Assembly (NCBI RefSeq): GCF_023094165.1
Contig: NZ_JALMDK010000018.1
Span: forward strand, 62,001 to 126,000
DNA: 64,000 nt
DNA from: Crossiella sp. S99.2
GTDB lineage: Bacteria; Actinomycetota; Actinomycetes; Mycobacteriales; Pseudonocardiaceae
Direction: 5' to 3'
This document shows positions 7,540 through 15,953 of this stretch, piece by piece (the first letter of the stretch is position 1; each line of letters begins with the position of its first letter). The position numbers and the translations under genes are program-made. Under the pieces are notes generated by a model. The model searched no databases. It saw nothing but the letters and a program-made list of their open reading frames with translations, and was not told the origin of the DNA.

Positions 7540-10500
7540 TTGAGACAGCACCGCCCGCGGGCCGCGCTCAGCCTCGCGCTGAGCACGGTCCTCGCCCTCG
7601 CGATCGCGACCCCCGCCGCCGCGACCACGGCCCCCACCAGCCCACCGTCCGCCACCGTCACCTCCGCCGGACAGCACTGGATCACCCTGGTCACCGGTGA
7701 CCGGGTGCGCACCGACGACCAGGGCAGGCCGACGCAGTTCCGGCCCGCGCCGGGCCGGGACCGCATCCCGGTCGCTGTCCGCTCCGACGCCGGGCACGTG
7801 TACGCGGTGCCGGCCGACGCGGAGGTGATGATCGCCCAGGGCAAGCTCGATCGGCGGCTGTTCGACCTGGCCCTGTTGAGCCGTCCCGAGTACACCGCGC
7901 GCAAGGGCCTCGGGCTGCTGGTCTCCGCCCAGGGCGGGGCACCGGGGTGGCGGCGGAGCGGAGCCGAGGTGACCCGGTCGTTCCCGCGGATCGGGGCCGA
8001 CGCCCTGATGGTGTCCGCTGATCGCGCCAGCGGCATGTGGGAAGCGCTTACCGTTGGTAGTGCCAAGGAACGTCGTCCCGCGCCCGGGGTGAGCACGATC
8101 TGGCTGGACGCGGTGCACCGGGCCGCGCTGGACCGCAGCACCGGGCAGATCGGCGCGCCAGCGGCCTGGCAGGCCGGGTTCGACGGCAAGGGGGTCAAGA
8201 TCGCGGTGCTGGACACCGGGGTCGACCAGAGTCACCCGGACCTGGCGAGCCAGGAGATCGCGGAGCAGAACTTCACGCCCGCGCCGGACAACAAGGACCG
8301 GGTTGGGCACGGCACGCACGTGGCCTCCATCGCCGCGGGCAGCGGCGCCAAGTCCGGCGGCAAGTACCAGGGTGTCGCGCCGGGCGCGCGGATCCTGGAC
8401 GGCAAGGTGCTCGGCGATGACGGGTCCGGGGCGGAGTCCGGGATCCTGGCCGGGATCGAGTGGGCGGTGCAGCAGCAGGCGGACATCGTCAACCTGAGCC
8501 TGGGCGGCCACGACAGCCCGCTGCTGGACCCGATGGAGATCCTGATCAACAAGGTCTCCGAGCAGACCGGCACCCTGTTCGTGATCGCGGCAGGCAACGC
8601 GGGTCCGAACTCGGTCGGCTCCCCCGGCAGCGCACAGGCCGCGCTCACCGTGGGCGCGGTGGACCGCAACGACAAGCTCGCCGAGTTCTCCAGCACCGGG
8701 CCCCGCAACGGCGACGGCGCGATCAAGCCCGACCTCACCGCGCCCGGGGTGGGCATCGGCGCGGCGGCCGCGGCGGGCAGCAGGCTGGGTGAGTCCCGGC
8801 CCAAACCGGCCGAGGGCTATATCTCCCTGGACGGCACCTCGATGGCCACCCCGCACGTGGCCGGGGCCGCGGCGATCCTGGCCCAGGCTCGCCCGGACTG
8901 GCGTGGCGAACAGCTCAAGGCCGCGCTGATGGCCGCGGCGAAACCGGGTGCGCACAACCCGTTCGAGCAAGGCGCGGGCCGGGTCGACGTGGCCAAGGCG
9001 ATCACCCAGACCGTCTCCGCGGACAGCTCGCTGTCCTTCGGCACCGCGCTGTGGCCGCACGGCGACGACACCCCGATCAAGCGCGACCTGGTCTACCGCA
9101 ACACCAGCGACCAGCCGATCACGCTCTCGATCGGCGCGGAAGGCAAGGGCCCCAACGGTTCCGCCGCACCGCAGGGCTTCTTCACCCTCGGCCAGAGCAC
9201 GCTGACCGTGCCCGCCCGCGGCACCGCCACCACCACGCTCACCGCGGACACCAGGCTGGGCGGGGACGCCGAGGGCACCTTCAGCGCCTACGTCACCGCC
9301 ACCGGCGGCGGCCAGTCCGTCAGCACCCCGGCCGCAGTGACCCGCGAACCCGAGCGGTACAGCGTCACGATCAAGGCGATCGACCGCAAGGGCCGGCCCG
9401 CCGCGGACTGGCGGACCGACCTCCAGGGGATCACCGGGGAAGCCAAGGGCACCTACCACGAACTCGGCACCGGCCTGGAAACCCTGCGACTGCCCAAGGG
9501 CCGCTACCTGCTCACCGGACGCAGCTGGATCGGCCCGGAACAGCCGGACGCCGGCTACAACTGGTTCAACGGCGGCAACATCGAGGTCGGCGCGGACACC
9601 ACGCTCACCCTGGACGCGCGGCAGGCCAAGCCGGTGGACATCGGGCTGCCCGACCGCGAGGCGGTGCAGCGACACGCCTACATCAGGGTCGGCCACAAGA
9701 CGCCGGGCATGGAGTACGGCTTCGGCCTGCTGGGCCTGCCGTTCAACGTCCTGCACACCGCGCACATCGGCCCCGAGGGCAAGCCGGGTGAGACCGAGGA
9801 ACTGCTGGTCGGCTCCTACTCCGGAGCCGCCGACCGCACCGAGTTCCACCTGGTCGACCAGTCCAGCACGCTCACCCGGTTCTGGACCGGCTACCGCAAG
9901 CACCTGACGAACAAGGACCTGGTCACCGTCACCGCCGCGGCCGGTGCCACCGCGCCGGACCGCACCGGCTTCCTCTACGCCAACGCCGCCATCAGCGACA
10001 GCCCGGTGATCACCGGGGCCTTCGGCTACGCACTCCCGCACACCCGGACCATGCACCTGTACTCACCCAAGCAGGTCTGGGGTTTCCGCTTCGAGCAGGA
10101 CCACGGCAGCAGCACCGAGGCAGCCTGGGAAACGGAGGATGAGGTGCTCAAGCCGGGCCGCACCCACCAGAAGACGTTTAATACCGGCGTTTTCGGCCCC
10201 GCCCTGCCCGCGGAGCGCCGGACCGGCCTGTTCCGGGACGGGGACATCCTGCTCGGCGGCCTGCCGTTCTTCACCGACGGCCAGGGCCGCGGCGGCGGCT
10301 CGGCCATCGACTCCGGCTCCACCGTGCTGAAGCTGGACGGCAAGGTGATCGGCTCCACCGACCGCCCACTGGACCCGGAGACCTTCTTCTCCCTGCCCGC
10401 GGCGGCCGGCCGGTACGAGTTCACCACCACGGCCAACCGCAAGGACCTGGCCGCGATCAGCACCTCGGTCAGCACCACCTGGGGCTTCACCTCGGCGCAC

Positions 10501-10821
10501 ACCGACGGCCTGACCCGGGTGCCGGTGTCCATGGTCCGGTTCACCCCGGCCCTCGGCCTGGACGGCGCGCTGCCCGCGCACTCCTGGCAGCGGGTGCCGC
10601 TGACCGTGCAGGGCGCGGCAGCCGGTGACCAGCTCAAGTCACTGACCGCGGCGGTGTCCTACGACCGGGGCGTCAGCTGGCAGCAGGCATGGGTCGCGGG
10701 CGGGGCGGCGTTCGTGGTCAACCCGGCCAAGGGCAAGAGCGTGTCGCTGCGGGCCACCGCGGTGGGCAATGGCGGGGACACGGTCACCCAGACCGTGCTC
10801 GACGCCTATCTGACCAAGTAG
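7540..10821 (+). CDS. secreted S8 subtilisin-family serine protease
   Basis: A 1093-residue exported protease. The TTG start at 7540 is preceded by AAGGAG at 8 bp, and the first ~28 residues form a Sec signal peptide ending in TPAAAT. A pro-region of ~180 residues precedes the S8 domain with all three catalytic residues: Asp in VLDTGVDQSHPD, His in GHGTHVASIAAG, Ser in GTSMATPHVAG. The oxyanion Asn lies in AAGNAGPNS. About 500 further residues form beta-rich extensions typical of large Streptomyces subtilases, probably for substrate binding. The gene is monocistronic, ends at a strong terminator, and faces the sigma/anti-sigma operon. Confidence 0.93.
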   Translation: MRQHRPRAALSLALSTVLALAIATPAAATTAPTSPPSATVTSAGQHWITLVTGDRVRTDDQGRPTQFRPAPGRDRIPVAVRSDAGHVYAVPADAEVMIAQGKLDRRLFDLALLSRPEYTARKGLGLLVSAQGGAPGWRRSGAEVTRSFPRIGADALMVSADRASGMWEALTVGSAKERRPAPGVSTIWLDAVHRAALDRSTGQIGAPAAWQAGFDGKGVKIAVLDTGVDQSHPDLASQEIAEQNFTPAPDNKDRVGHGTHVASIAAGSGAKSGGKYQGVAPGARILDGKVLGDDGSGAESGILAGIEWAVQQQADIVNLSLGGHDSPLLDPMEILINKVSEQTGTLFVIAAGNAGPNSVGSPGSAQAALTVGAVDRNDKLAEFSSTGPRNGDGAIKPDLTAPGVGIGAAAAAGSRLGESRPKPAEGYISLDGTSMATPHVAGAAAILAQARPDWRGEQLKAALMAAAKPGAHNPFEQGAGRVDVAKAITQTVSADSSLSFGTALWPHGDDTPIKRDLVYRNTSDQPITLSIGAEGKGPNGSAAPQGFFTLGQSTLTVPARGTATTTLTADTRLGGDAEGTFSAYVTATGGGQSVSTPAAVTREPERYSVTIKAIDRKGRPAADWRTDLQGITGEAKGTYHELGTGLETLRLPKGRYLLTGRSWIGPEQPDAGYNWFNGGNIEVGADTTLTLDARQAKPVDIGLPDREAVQRHAYIRVGHKTPGMEYGFGLLGLPFNVLHTAHIGPEGKPGETEELLVGSYSGAADRTEFHLVDQSSTLTRFWTGYRKHLTNKDLVTVTAAAGATAPDRTGFLYANAAISDSPVITGAFGYALPHTRTMHLYSPKQVWGFRFEQDHGSSTEAAWETEDEVLKPGRTHQKTFNTGVFGPALPAERRTGLFRDGDILLGGLPFFTDGQGRGGGSAIDSGSTVLKLDGKVIGSTDRPLDPETFFSLPAAAGRYEFTTTANRKDLAAISTSVSTTWGFTSAHTDGLTRVPVSMVRFTPALGLDGALPAHSWQRVPLTVQGAAAGDQLKSLTAAVSYDRGVSWQQAWVAGGAAFVVNPAKGKSVSLRATAVGNGGDTVTQTVLDAYLTK

Positions 10822-10833
10822 CGCGGGGAAGGA

Positions 10834-10873
10834 CACGAAGCGCCCGGCCAGCTCCCCTGCCGGGCGCTTCGTG
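10834..10873. terminator. bidirectional hairpin terminator
   Basis: A perfect 15-bp stem (10834-10848 with 10859-10873; arm CACGAAGCGCCCGGC) with a 10-nt loop. It lies between the convergent subtilase and membrane anti-sigma-like gene stops and can serve both. No clear T-run follows, as is common in high-GC actinomycetes. Confidence 0.8.
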
Positions 10874-10877
10874 CTGT

Positions 10878-11669
10878 TCAGCGGCGTGGGAACGCCTGGT
10901 CGTAGAGCGCCCGCAGCTCCGCGTCGGCCGGACCGCTGTAACCGCAGCCCATCACCTGCCGGTCGGCGGCGGCGACCAGGTAGGTCTGGCCGGGTTCCGG
11001 CGCCAGTCCGGCCAGGATCGCCGAACTGGCCGCGTCGGCGTTGCGGACCTCGGCGAGGTCGGTCTCCGCGCCGGTCCAGGTGCGTTTGACCTGGAGCGTG
11101 ACCAGGTTGTCCACCACCCGCAGCACGGTGCCCTCGAAGGCCAGCCCCGCGGTCGCGGCCAGGTGCTGGGCCTCCGGTTTGGGGCAGCGGCCGCCGGGGT
11201 CCGCGCGGTCGGTGAGCACGTTCACGGTGATCTTGCCGCCCGGTGTCGGCGAGGTGGTCGCCGGTGGCGGGCTGGTGGTGTGCGGGGTGCCGGAGGGCGG
11301 TCGGCCGGTGGGGTTCGGCTGGGCCGCGCTGCTGCTGGGCGCTCCCGGGAACGTTCCCGGGAACGTTCCCGTCCCCGGTCCCGGCTGCCCGGTGCTGGTC
11401 GGCAGCGCGATGACCGGCCCAGGACCTGGTTCGCCGCCACCACTCCCGCCGCTGGTCAGGGCCACCACCACGACTGTGGTGGCGACCAGGGCGCCGGCGC
11501 CGATGAGCACCAGCGGTCGCCGGAGGAAGGGTGGCCGGGGCGCGGGCACGTCGAGCACGGCCGTGCTGGCCTCGGTGAGCAGTCGGCGGGTCTGGTCGGG
11601 TGGCAGGGGACGCAGTCCGGCCGCCGGGTCGGCGCGGCGCAGCCGGTCGCGCAGGTTGTCCTCGGTCAT
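10878..11669 (-). CDS. single-span membrane protein, probable anti-sigma partner
   Basis: A 263-residue protein with a short cytoplasmic N-terminus (~45 residues), one transmembrane helix (RPLVLIGAGALVATTVVVVAL), a long Pro/Thr/Ser/Gly linker and a ~100-residue extracellular domain with two cysteines (GRCPKPE and VMGCGYSG). Its ATG overlaps the stop of the ECF sigma gene (ATGA), so it is coupled to it. Placement and topology suit an anti-sigma factor, but the cytoplasmic part lacks a zinc-binding HxxxCxxC motif, so this is inference. The linker DNA contains a tandem palindrome (11347-11370). Confidence 0.75.
   Translation of the reverse strand: MTEDNLRDRLRRADPAAGLRPLPPDQTRRLLTEASTAVLDVPAPRPPFLRRPLVLIGAGALVATTVVVVALTSGGSGGGEPGPGPVIALPTSTGQPGPGTGTFPGTFPGAPSSSAAQPNPTGRPPSGTPHTTSPPPATTSPTPGGKITVNVLTDRADPGGRCPKPEAQHLAATAGLAFEGTVLRVVDNLVTLQVKRTWTGAETDLAEVRNADAASSAILAGLAPEPGQTYLVAAADRQVMGCGYSGPADAELRALYDQAFPRR
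11347..11370. repeat. tandem 12-bp palindrome inside a coding linker
   Basis: GGGAACGTTCCC occurs twice head to tail without a gap. On the coding strand it encodes the repeated GTFP in the linker of the membrane protein. It may be simple linker expansion, but each copy is a perfect palindrome. Confidence 0.7.
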
Positions 11670-12208
11670 GGCCGCTCCCCTTCCGCCTGCGCCCGCTCGT
11701 GCTCGGGCAGCATGGACCTCAGCTTCTGCCGTGCGCGGTGCAGACGGATGCTGACCGCGTTCGGGCTCAGCCCCACCACCAGGGCGATCTCGGCCGGGCC
11801 GAGTTCCTCCCAGGCCCACAGCCGCACCAGCTCGGCGTCCACAGTGGACAACCGGGCCAGCGCCCCGGCCAGCTCCGGATCCGGGTCCGACCCGGCGGGC
11901 GGGGGCTCGGGCGGGGCCTGCTCCGGCGGCCGGGCCAACTGCCAGATCCGCACCAGCAGCCGGTCCTGTCTGCGGCGCGCCCGGTCCGCGTTGGCCAGGC
12001 AGTTCCGCGCCACGGCATAGGCCCAGGCCAGCGGCTCGGCCGGGAGTTCGGCCCGCCGCCGCCAGCAGACCAGCAGGGTCTCGGACAGCACGTCGTCCGC
12101 GGTCGCCGGATCCGTCCGCCGGGCCAGGTACCGCCGCAACGGCTCGATCAGCCCCTGCGCGAGCGCCTCGAACCCGGTCTGGCGCGGCTCCACGTCCACC
12201 TGCTCCAC
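11666..12208 (-). CDS. ECF-type RNA polymerase sigma factor
   Basis: A 180-residue extracytoplasmic-function sigma factor. Region 2 covers LIEPLRRYLARRTDPATADDVLSETLLVCWRRR with the usual DDVLQ/SE core, and region 4 has the helix-turn-helix LGPAEIALVVGLSPNAVSIRLHRARQKL. The two domains are joined by a Pro-rich linker. It is the first gene of a two-gene operon with the membrane protein, whose start overlaps its stop. No autoregulatory promoter could be picked out confidently upstream of 12208. Confidence 0.92.
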   Translation of the reverse strand: MEQVDVEPRQTGFEALAQGLIEPLRRYLARRTDPATADDVLSETLLVCWRRRAELPAEPLAWAYAVARNCLANADRARRRQDRLLVRIWQLARPPEQAPPEPPPAGSDPDPELAGALARLSTVDAELVRLWAWEELGPAEIALVVGLSPNAVSIRLHRARQKLRSMLPEHERAQAEGERP

Positions 12209-12261
12209 CCTGGGTTATGTCCGGCTGCGCACCCAGTCTTTCAGGGAGGTCCCGGTGCAGG

Positions 12262-13293
12262 TCAGCGAGTCAGCGAGGCGGGCAGCGCGCCCGGTGCGGG
12301 CCAGGAGTCCTCGACCAGTCGGCGCAGCCGGTGCAGCGAGTGGTCGGCGGGCAGCTGATCCGGCTCGCGGTCCGGCGGGTGCACGAGGAGATCGCGGATG
12401 GCGTAGGCCAGGGTGTAGAGCCGCAGCCGGGCCGCGGGGTGCGGTCCGGCGAACGCCGCCGGGTAGTCCGACTCCAGCCCGCGCAGCACGGTCGGATGGG
12501 TGTCGGCGCCAACCAGGTGGTCGGTATCGGCGCGTTCGCAGAGCCGTTGCAGGTCCAGCAGTGGCGGCCCGAACCGCACCCACTCCAGGTCCAGCACGGT
12601 CAGCTCGCCGGCCTCGGACCACAGCAGGTTGCCCAGCTGGAGATCGCCGTGCAGCAGCCCGTGCGCCGCCGGATCGTCCACCGGCTGCCCGAGTGGCGCG
12701 AGCTGGTGCAGCACCCCGGCGGCGGCACGCAGCAGACCGGGATCCACGTGCGGCAGGCCGGTCGCGTGCTCGGCCAGCTCGGCCGCGCGCGCGACCGGCA
12801 GCGGATTGTGGTCGCCGCCGAGCAGGCCGGTGATCCGGTTCCCCGGGCGGTACGGGCGATCCAGCAGCAGTGCGGTCAGATCGGGCGACGGCGTCCACTC
12901 GTGCAGCTCCCGCAGCATGGCGGCCAGCTGGGACACCGCCGACCGCCGTTGCCCTTCGGTCAGCGCGGGCCAGCACTCGTCGAGTGGGCGTCCGGGCACC
13001 AGGCGGGTCAGCGAGTAGGCGAGCTGACTCCCGTGCAGGAACAGCGTGCCGTGGTCCAGGACCTCCGGGCAGCGGATCGTAGCGGGCAGCTGCCGGGTCA
13101 CGGCGACCTCCCGGCCGATCCGGGCGACGTCGCCGCGCCAGGACACCCGCAGCACCACCGGGCCGCGCCACTCGTCCTCGATCAACCAGGTGTCGTTGGA
13201 GTGACTGACGATCCGCCGTGGTGGCGCGATCGGCCGCAGCCCGGCGGTGGCGCACGCGTGGTCGAGCCGGGCGTCCGGCGGCGAGACGGTCAC
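12262..13293 (-). CDS. APH-family phosphotransferase/kinase
   Basis: A 343-residue protein of the aminoglycoside phosphotransferase/choline kinase fold. The catalytic loop HGLLHGDLQLGNLLW carries the Asp and Asn of the Brenner motif, and the metal-binding Asp is in LTVLDLEWVRFGPPLLD. The N-lobe (VVLRVSWRGDVARIGREVAV) contains a weak ATP-binding lysine region. The substrate is unknown: relatives modify aminoglycosides, macrolides, sugars or amino acids. The GTG start at 13293 has GAGG 8 bp upstream. It stands alone between the sigma operon and the hydrolase gene on the same strand. Confidence 0.85.
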   Translation of the reverse strand: MTVSPPDARLDHACATAGLRPIAPPRRIVSHSNDTWLIEDEWRGPVVLRVSWRGDVARIGREVAVTRQLPATIRCPEVLDHGTLFLHGSQLAYSLTRLVPGRPLDECWPALTEGQRRSAVSQLAAMLRELHEWTPSPDLTALLLDRPYRPGNRITGLLGGDHNPLPVARAAELAEHATGLPHVDPGLLRAAAGVLHQLAPLGQPVDDPAAHGLLHGDLQLGNLLWSEAGELTVLDLEWVRFGPPLLDLQRLCERADTDHLVGADTHPTVLRGLESDYPAAFAGPHPAARLRLYTLAYAIRDLLVHPPDREPDQLPADHSLHRLRRLVEDSWPAPGALPASLTR

Positions 13294-13333
13294 CAGCTGA
13301 TCCTCGCACCCGGCGGCAACCGGTTTCCGGGCC

Positions 13334-14335
13334 TCAGCCCTTGAGGAAGCGCAGCAACTCCTCGGTGACGAACCGCGGGTTCTCCTCCACCAGCCAGTGC
13401 CCGGCCTGCGGCACGTCCACCGCGCGCACGATGTTGGTCAGCCGCGGCGCCACCGTGGCCTTGATCGCCTCGACCTGCCCCTGCGCCGTCATGACCAGCG
13501 CCGGAACTCGCACCGGGGCCGCCGCCACGGTGTCCCGGACGTCCTTGTCCAGGCTGCGGTACAGCTCGAAGCCGCCGGTGAGCGCCTCGGGGCGGCGGTA
13601 GGTGCGGGCGTACTCGGTGATCTCGGCCTCGGTGAACGGCGAACGGTCGCTGGTGCCGCCGAAAGCCGTGCCACCAAAGGAAACCTGGGGGTAGAACAGG
13701 GCCAGGTACTCGCGGACGTTGTCGCCCACCACGGCTTCCGGCACGCGGCGCTGGGAGTGGAAGGCGATGTGCCAGCTCAGCGAGCGGTAGGTGGCGGCGT
13801 TGATGCCGGGGCCGGGCAGCGGCAGGTCGAGGTAGCCGAGCTGTGTGGTGTCGGCGGGAAACTGGGCGGCGTACTGGAAGGCCACCGCCGCGCCGAGGTC
13901 GTGGCCGATCACGCGGGCGTCGCGCACGCCGAGGCGGTCGGCGATCAGGGTGTGCACGTACCGGGCCAGGGTGGCCTTGTCGTAGCCGGTCGGGGTGCCG
14001 CTGCTGTCGCCGAGTCCGGGCAGGTCGACGACGTAGACGGTGTGGTGTTCGGCCAGTGCGGGCAGGATCGGCCACCAGCCGAACCAGGTCTGCGGCCAGC
14101 CGTGCAGCAGTACCACCGGGGTGCCGCGGCCGCCGGTGACGTAGTGCATCCGGACGCCGTCGACCTCGGTGAACTCGTGCCGGAAGGTCTTGGCGAAGGC
14201 CGGATCGCCGTGGGTGGCGGTGGCGTGCGCGGGAATCTCGGCGGCGGGCGGTGCGGCGCAGGCGGCGGTGCTGAGCAGCAGGGCCAGGGCGATGGCGGCG
14301 ATCCGGCGGGCGGGGCGGCGCGGTGCGGTGATCAT
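13334..14335 (-). CDS. exported alpha/beta hydrolase (epoxide hydrolase-like)
   Basis: A 333-residue protein with a lipoprotein-type signal (LLLSTAAC lipobox), then a complete epoxide-hydrolase-like alpha/beta hydrolase. It shows the oxyanion HGWPQTWFGWW motif, the nucleophile elbow GHDLGAAVA (Asp nucleophile), and a C-terminal AGHWLVEE with the catalytic His. An Asp nucleophile favours epoxide hydrolase or dehalogenase chemistry over esterase. It is divergent from an XRE-cupin regulator with two candidate operators between them. A related exported hydrolase lies at 50.7 kb. Confidence 0.87.
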   Translation of the reverse strand: MITAPRRPARRIAAIALALLLSTAACAAPPAAEIPAHATATHGDPAFAKTFRHEFTEVDGVRMHYVTGGRGTPVVLLHGWPQTWFGWWPILPALAEHHTVYVVDLPGLGDSSGTPTGYDKATLARYVHTLIADRLGVRDARVIGHDLGAAVAFQYAAQFPADTTQLGYLDLPLPGPGINAATYRSLSWHIAFHSQRRVPEAVVGDNVREYLALFYPQVSFGGTAFGGTSDRSPFTEAEITEYARTYRRPEALTGGFELYRSLDKDVRDTVAAAPVRVPALVMTAQGQVEAIKATVAPRLTNIVRAVDVPQAGHWLVEENPRFVTEELLRFLKG

Positions 14336-14399
14336 GGGTTCCCGTCCTGGAAACGAGGTCGGCGGCACCGGATGGCGCCGCGGCCAGTCTCGCCAGGGG

Positions 14400-14436
14400 T
14401 TGCCGGAGCTGGCACGGATTCTTGCCGTTCTGGCAA
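14400..14436. promoter_or_regulatory. two candidate operators between hydrolase and XRE regulator
   Basis: Two similar inverted repeats lie side by side: TTGCC-N6-GGCAC at 14400-14415 and TTGCC-N5-GGCAA at 14422-14436. Their centres are about 22 bp apart, two helical turns. They lie just upstream of the XRE-cupin start and could let a dimeric repressor control both divergent genes. Confidence 0.5.
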
Positions 14437-14445
14437 CCTGGAGCC

Positions 14446-15027
14446 ATGGACGACGAGATGGACCAGGTGCTCGACGCGGTCGGCCCGCGCCTGCGCGCGT
14501 TGCGCACGGCCCGCGACCTCACCCTCGCCGAACTCGCCGCGGCGACCGGGATCTCGGAGAGCACACTGTCCAGATTGGAGAGTGGGCAGCGCAAGGCGAC
14601 CCTGGAACTGTTGCTGCCACTGGCCCGCACCTACGACGTGCCGCTGGACGATCTGGTCGGCGCGCCACGCACCGGCGACCCGCGGATCCACCTCAAGCCG
14701 ATCCACAAGTTCGGCCTGACCTTCGTGCCGCTGTCCAGGCGACCGGGCGGGGTACAGGCGTTCAAGATGCTCATCCCGGCCCGGCGCGAACCGGCCGAAC
14801 CCACCCCGCAGACCCACGCCGGCTTCGAGTGGCTCTACGTGCTCAACGGCCACCTGCGCCTGGTCCTCGGCGAACGCGACCTGACCCTGCCCCCCGGCGA
14901 GGCCGCCGAATTCGACACCTCCACCCCGCACTGGCTGGGCAGCGCCGACGGCGAGGCGGTCGAGATCCTCGTCCTGTTCGACCCACAAGGCGTCCGAGCC
15001 CACGTCCGAACCACCCCGGAGCGCTAG
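14446..15027 (+). CDS. XRE-family regulator with cupin sensor domain
   Basis: A 193-residue regulator. Residues ~10-65 form an XRE helix-turn-helix (LRTARDLTLAELAAATGISESTLSRLESG) and the C-terminal half is a cupin barrel (HAGFEWLYVLNGHLRLVLGERDLTLPPGEAAEFDTSTPHW), the usual layout of small-molecule-sensing repressors. It is divergent from the exported epoxide-hydrolase-like gene, with candidate operators in the 110 bp gap, so it probably regulates that gene and itself. ATG 14446 was chosen; an in-frame ATG at 14458 is a possible alternative. Confidence 0.9.
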   Translation: MDDEMDQVLDAVGPRLRALRTARDLTLAELAAATGISESTLSRLESGQRKATLELLLPLARTYDVPLDDLVGAPRTGDPRIHLKPIHKFGLTFVPLSRRPGGVQAFKMLIPARREPAEPTPQTHAGFEWLYVLNGHLRLVLGERDLTLPPGEAAEFDTSTPHWLGSADGEAVEILVLFDPQGVRAHVRTTPER

Positions 15028-15032
15028 CTCCC

Positions 15033-15181
15033 CGGCGTGTTGGCCGTTGTGGACGTCGAGTTGGCCCAACTGGTACGCCGAGTTGGCCCAAGTGGGCGTA
15101 CCAGTTGGCCCAAGTGGTACCAGTTCGGCCAACGCACCGTACGACAACGGCCAACACGGCGTCCGGAACGGCCAACACGGC
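15033..15181. repeat. TTGGCC-type intergenic element, copy C
   Basis: A compound copy with seven TTGGCC or GGCCAA cores at about 18-25 bp steps. It begins with the outer unit (GTGTTGGCCGTTGTGGACG), contains GTTGGCCCAA/GTACGCC units in both orientations, and closes with two inverted outer units (ACAACGGCCAACACGG, GGAACGGCCAACACGG). It begins 6 bp after the XRE stop and ends 12 bp before the convergent AlkD-like stop, filling the whole gap. Confidence 0.9.
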
Positions 15182-15192
15182 GGGTGGGGGGG

Positions 15193-15879
15193 CTACTTCT
15201 CCTGCTGGCGGCGGACCATTTCGTTGATCCAGGTGGGGGCGAAGGGGGAGGTGCAGTTCGGTGGGGTGGGGTAGTCCTTGAGCACCTGTAGGCGTTCGCC
15301 GATGGCCAGGGCGCGGGCGCGGTGTTCGGGGTGTTCGATGCCGATCTGGGCCAGGCAGAAGTTCATTGCCCACTGGAGGCGTTCCGGGGCGTCCTTCATG
15401 TGCGCCTCGATGAGGTCGAGCAGGGCCGCCAGGTCCAGGCCCTCGGGCTTCTTGATCACGCGTTCGCTGGTCAGCGCCCAGCCCGCGCTGGCCACCACCG
15501 GGTCCGGGTCGGCGAACCAGATCAGCCGCAGCTCCTCCGCGTGCGGGCCCTTCTTCACCACGTAGTTGACCAGCCAGTCGTGCACCTTGGGCCGGTGCGC
15601 CTCGCGCAGCATGACGTCCAGCTCGTCCCGCTCGAACGCCTTGGGGCGGCAGATCAGCAGCGCCAGCAGCCGGGCCGGGGTCTCCCCCGTGGCCCAGAGC
15701 TGCCGGGCGAGGTCCTGCTGGGTTTTCAGCCGTTTCGCGATCGCGCGCAGCTTGCCCAGGTTCACCCCGTGGTCATCGCCGTGCTTCTCGTTCACCGCGC
15801 GGGCCTTCGGGTCCTCCAGCGCGGCCAGTTCGGCCAGCAGCTCGGGCACGGTCGTCCCGGCCAGGGTCGTCTCGGCCAT
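15193..15879 (-). CDS. AlkD-like DNA alkylation repair protein
   Basis: A 228-residue all-helical protein matching the DNA alkylation repair (AlkD, HEAT-like) family. It has the typical N-terminal NLGKLRAIAKRLKTQQDLARQLWATGETPARLLALL, central VHDWLVNYVVKKG, and LQWAMNFCLAQIGIEHPEHR. AlkD removes N3- and N7-alkylpurines without base flipping. The ATG at 15879 has a GAGGAGAGG Shine-Dalgarno region upstream. It is monocistronic, between repeat element C and the PucR regulator. Confidence 0.88.
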   Translation of the reverse strand: MAETTLAGTTVPELLAELAALEDPKARAVNEKHGDDHGVNLGKLRAIAKRLKTQQDLARQLWATGETPARLLALLICRPKAFERDELDVMLREAHRPKVHDWLVNYVVKKGPHAEELRLIWFADPDPVVASAGWALTSERVIKKPEGLDLAALLDLIEAHMKDAPERLQWAMNFCLAQIGIEHPEHRARALAIGERLQVLKDYPTPPNCTSPFAPTWINEMVRRQQEK

Positions 15880-15953
15880 CACCCTCTCCTCTTCCGTCCC
15901 GGATGCGGCCCAGCCTACGAGCAAGCGCGGTGCGCCGCTCAGCTCCGGGCTGG

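Noticed and set aside
7522..10056. Long minus-strand open frame under the subtilase
   Set aside because: Shadow of GC-rich third positions; catalytic triad and signal peptide are on the plus strand.
15033..15181. CRISPR array
   Set aside because: The 21-bp units vary in sequence and orientation, have no unique spacers of constant length, and no cas gene is nearby.
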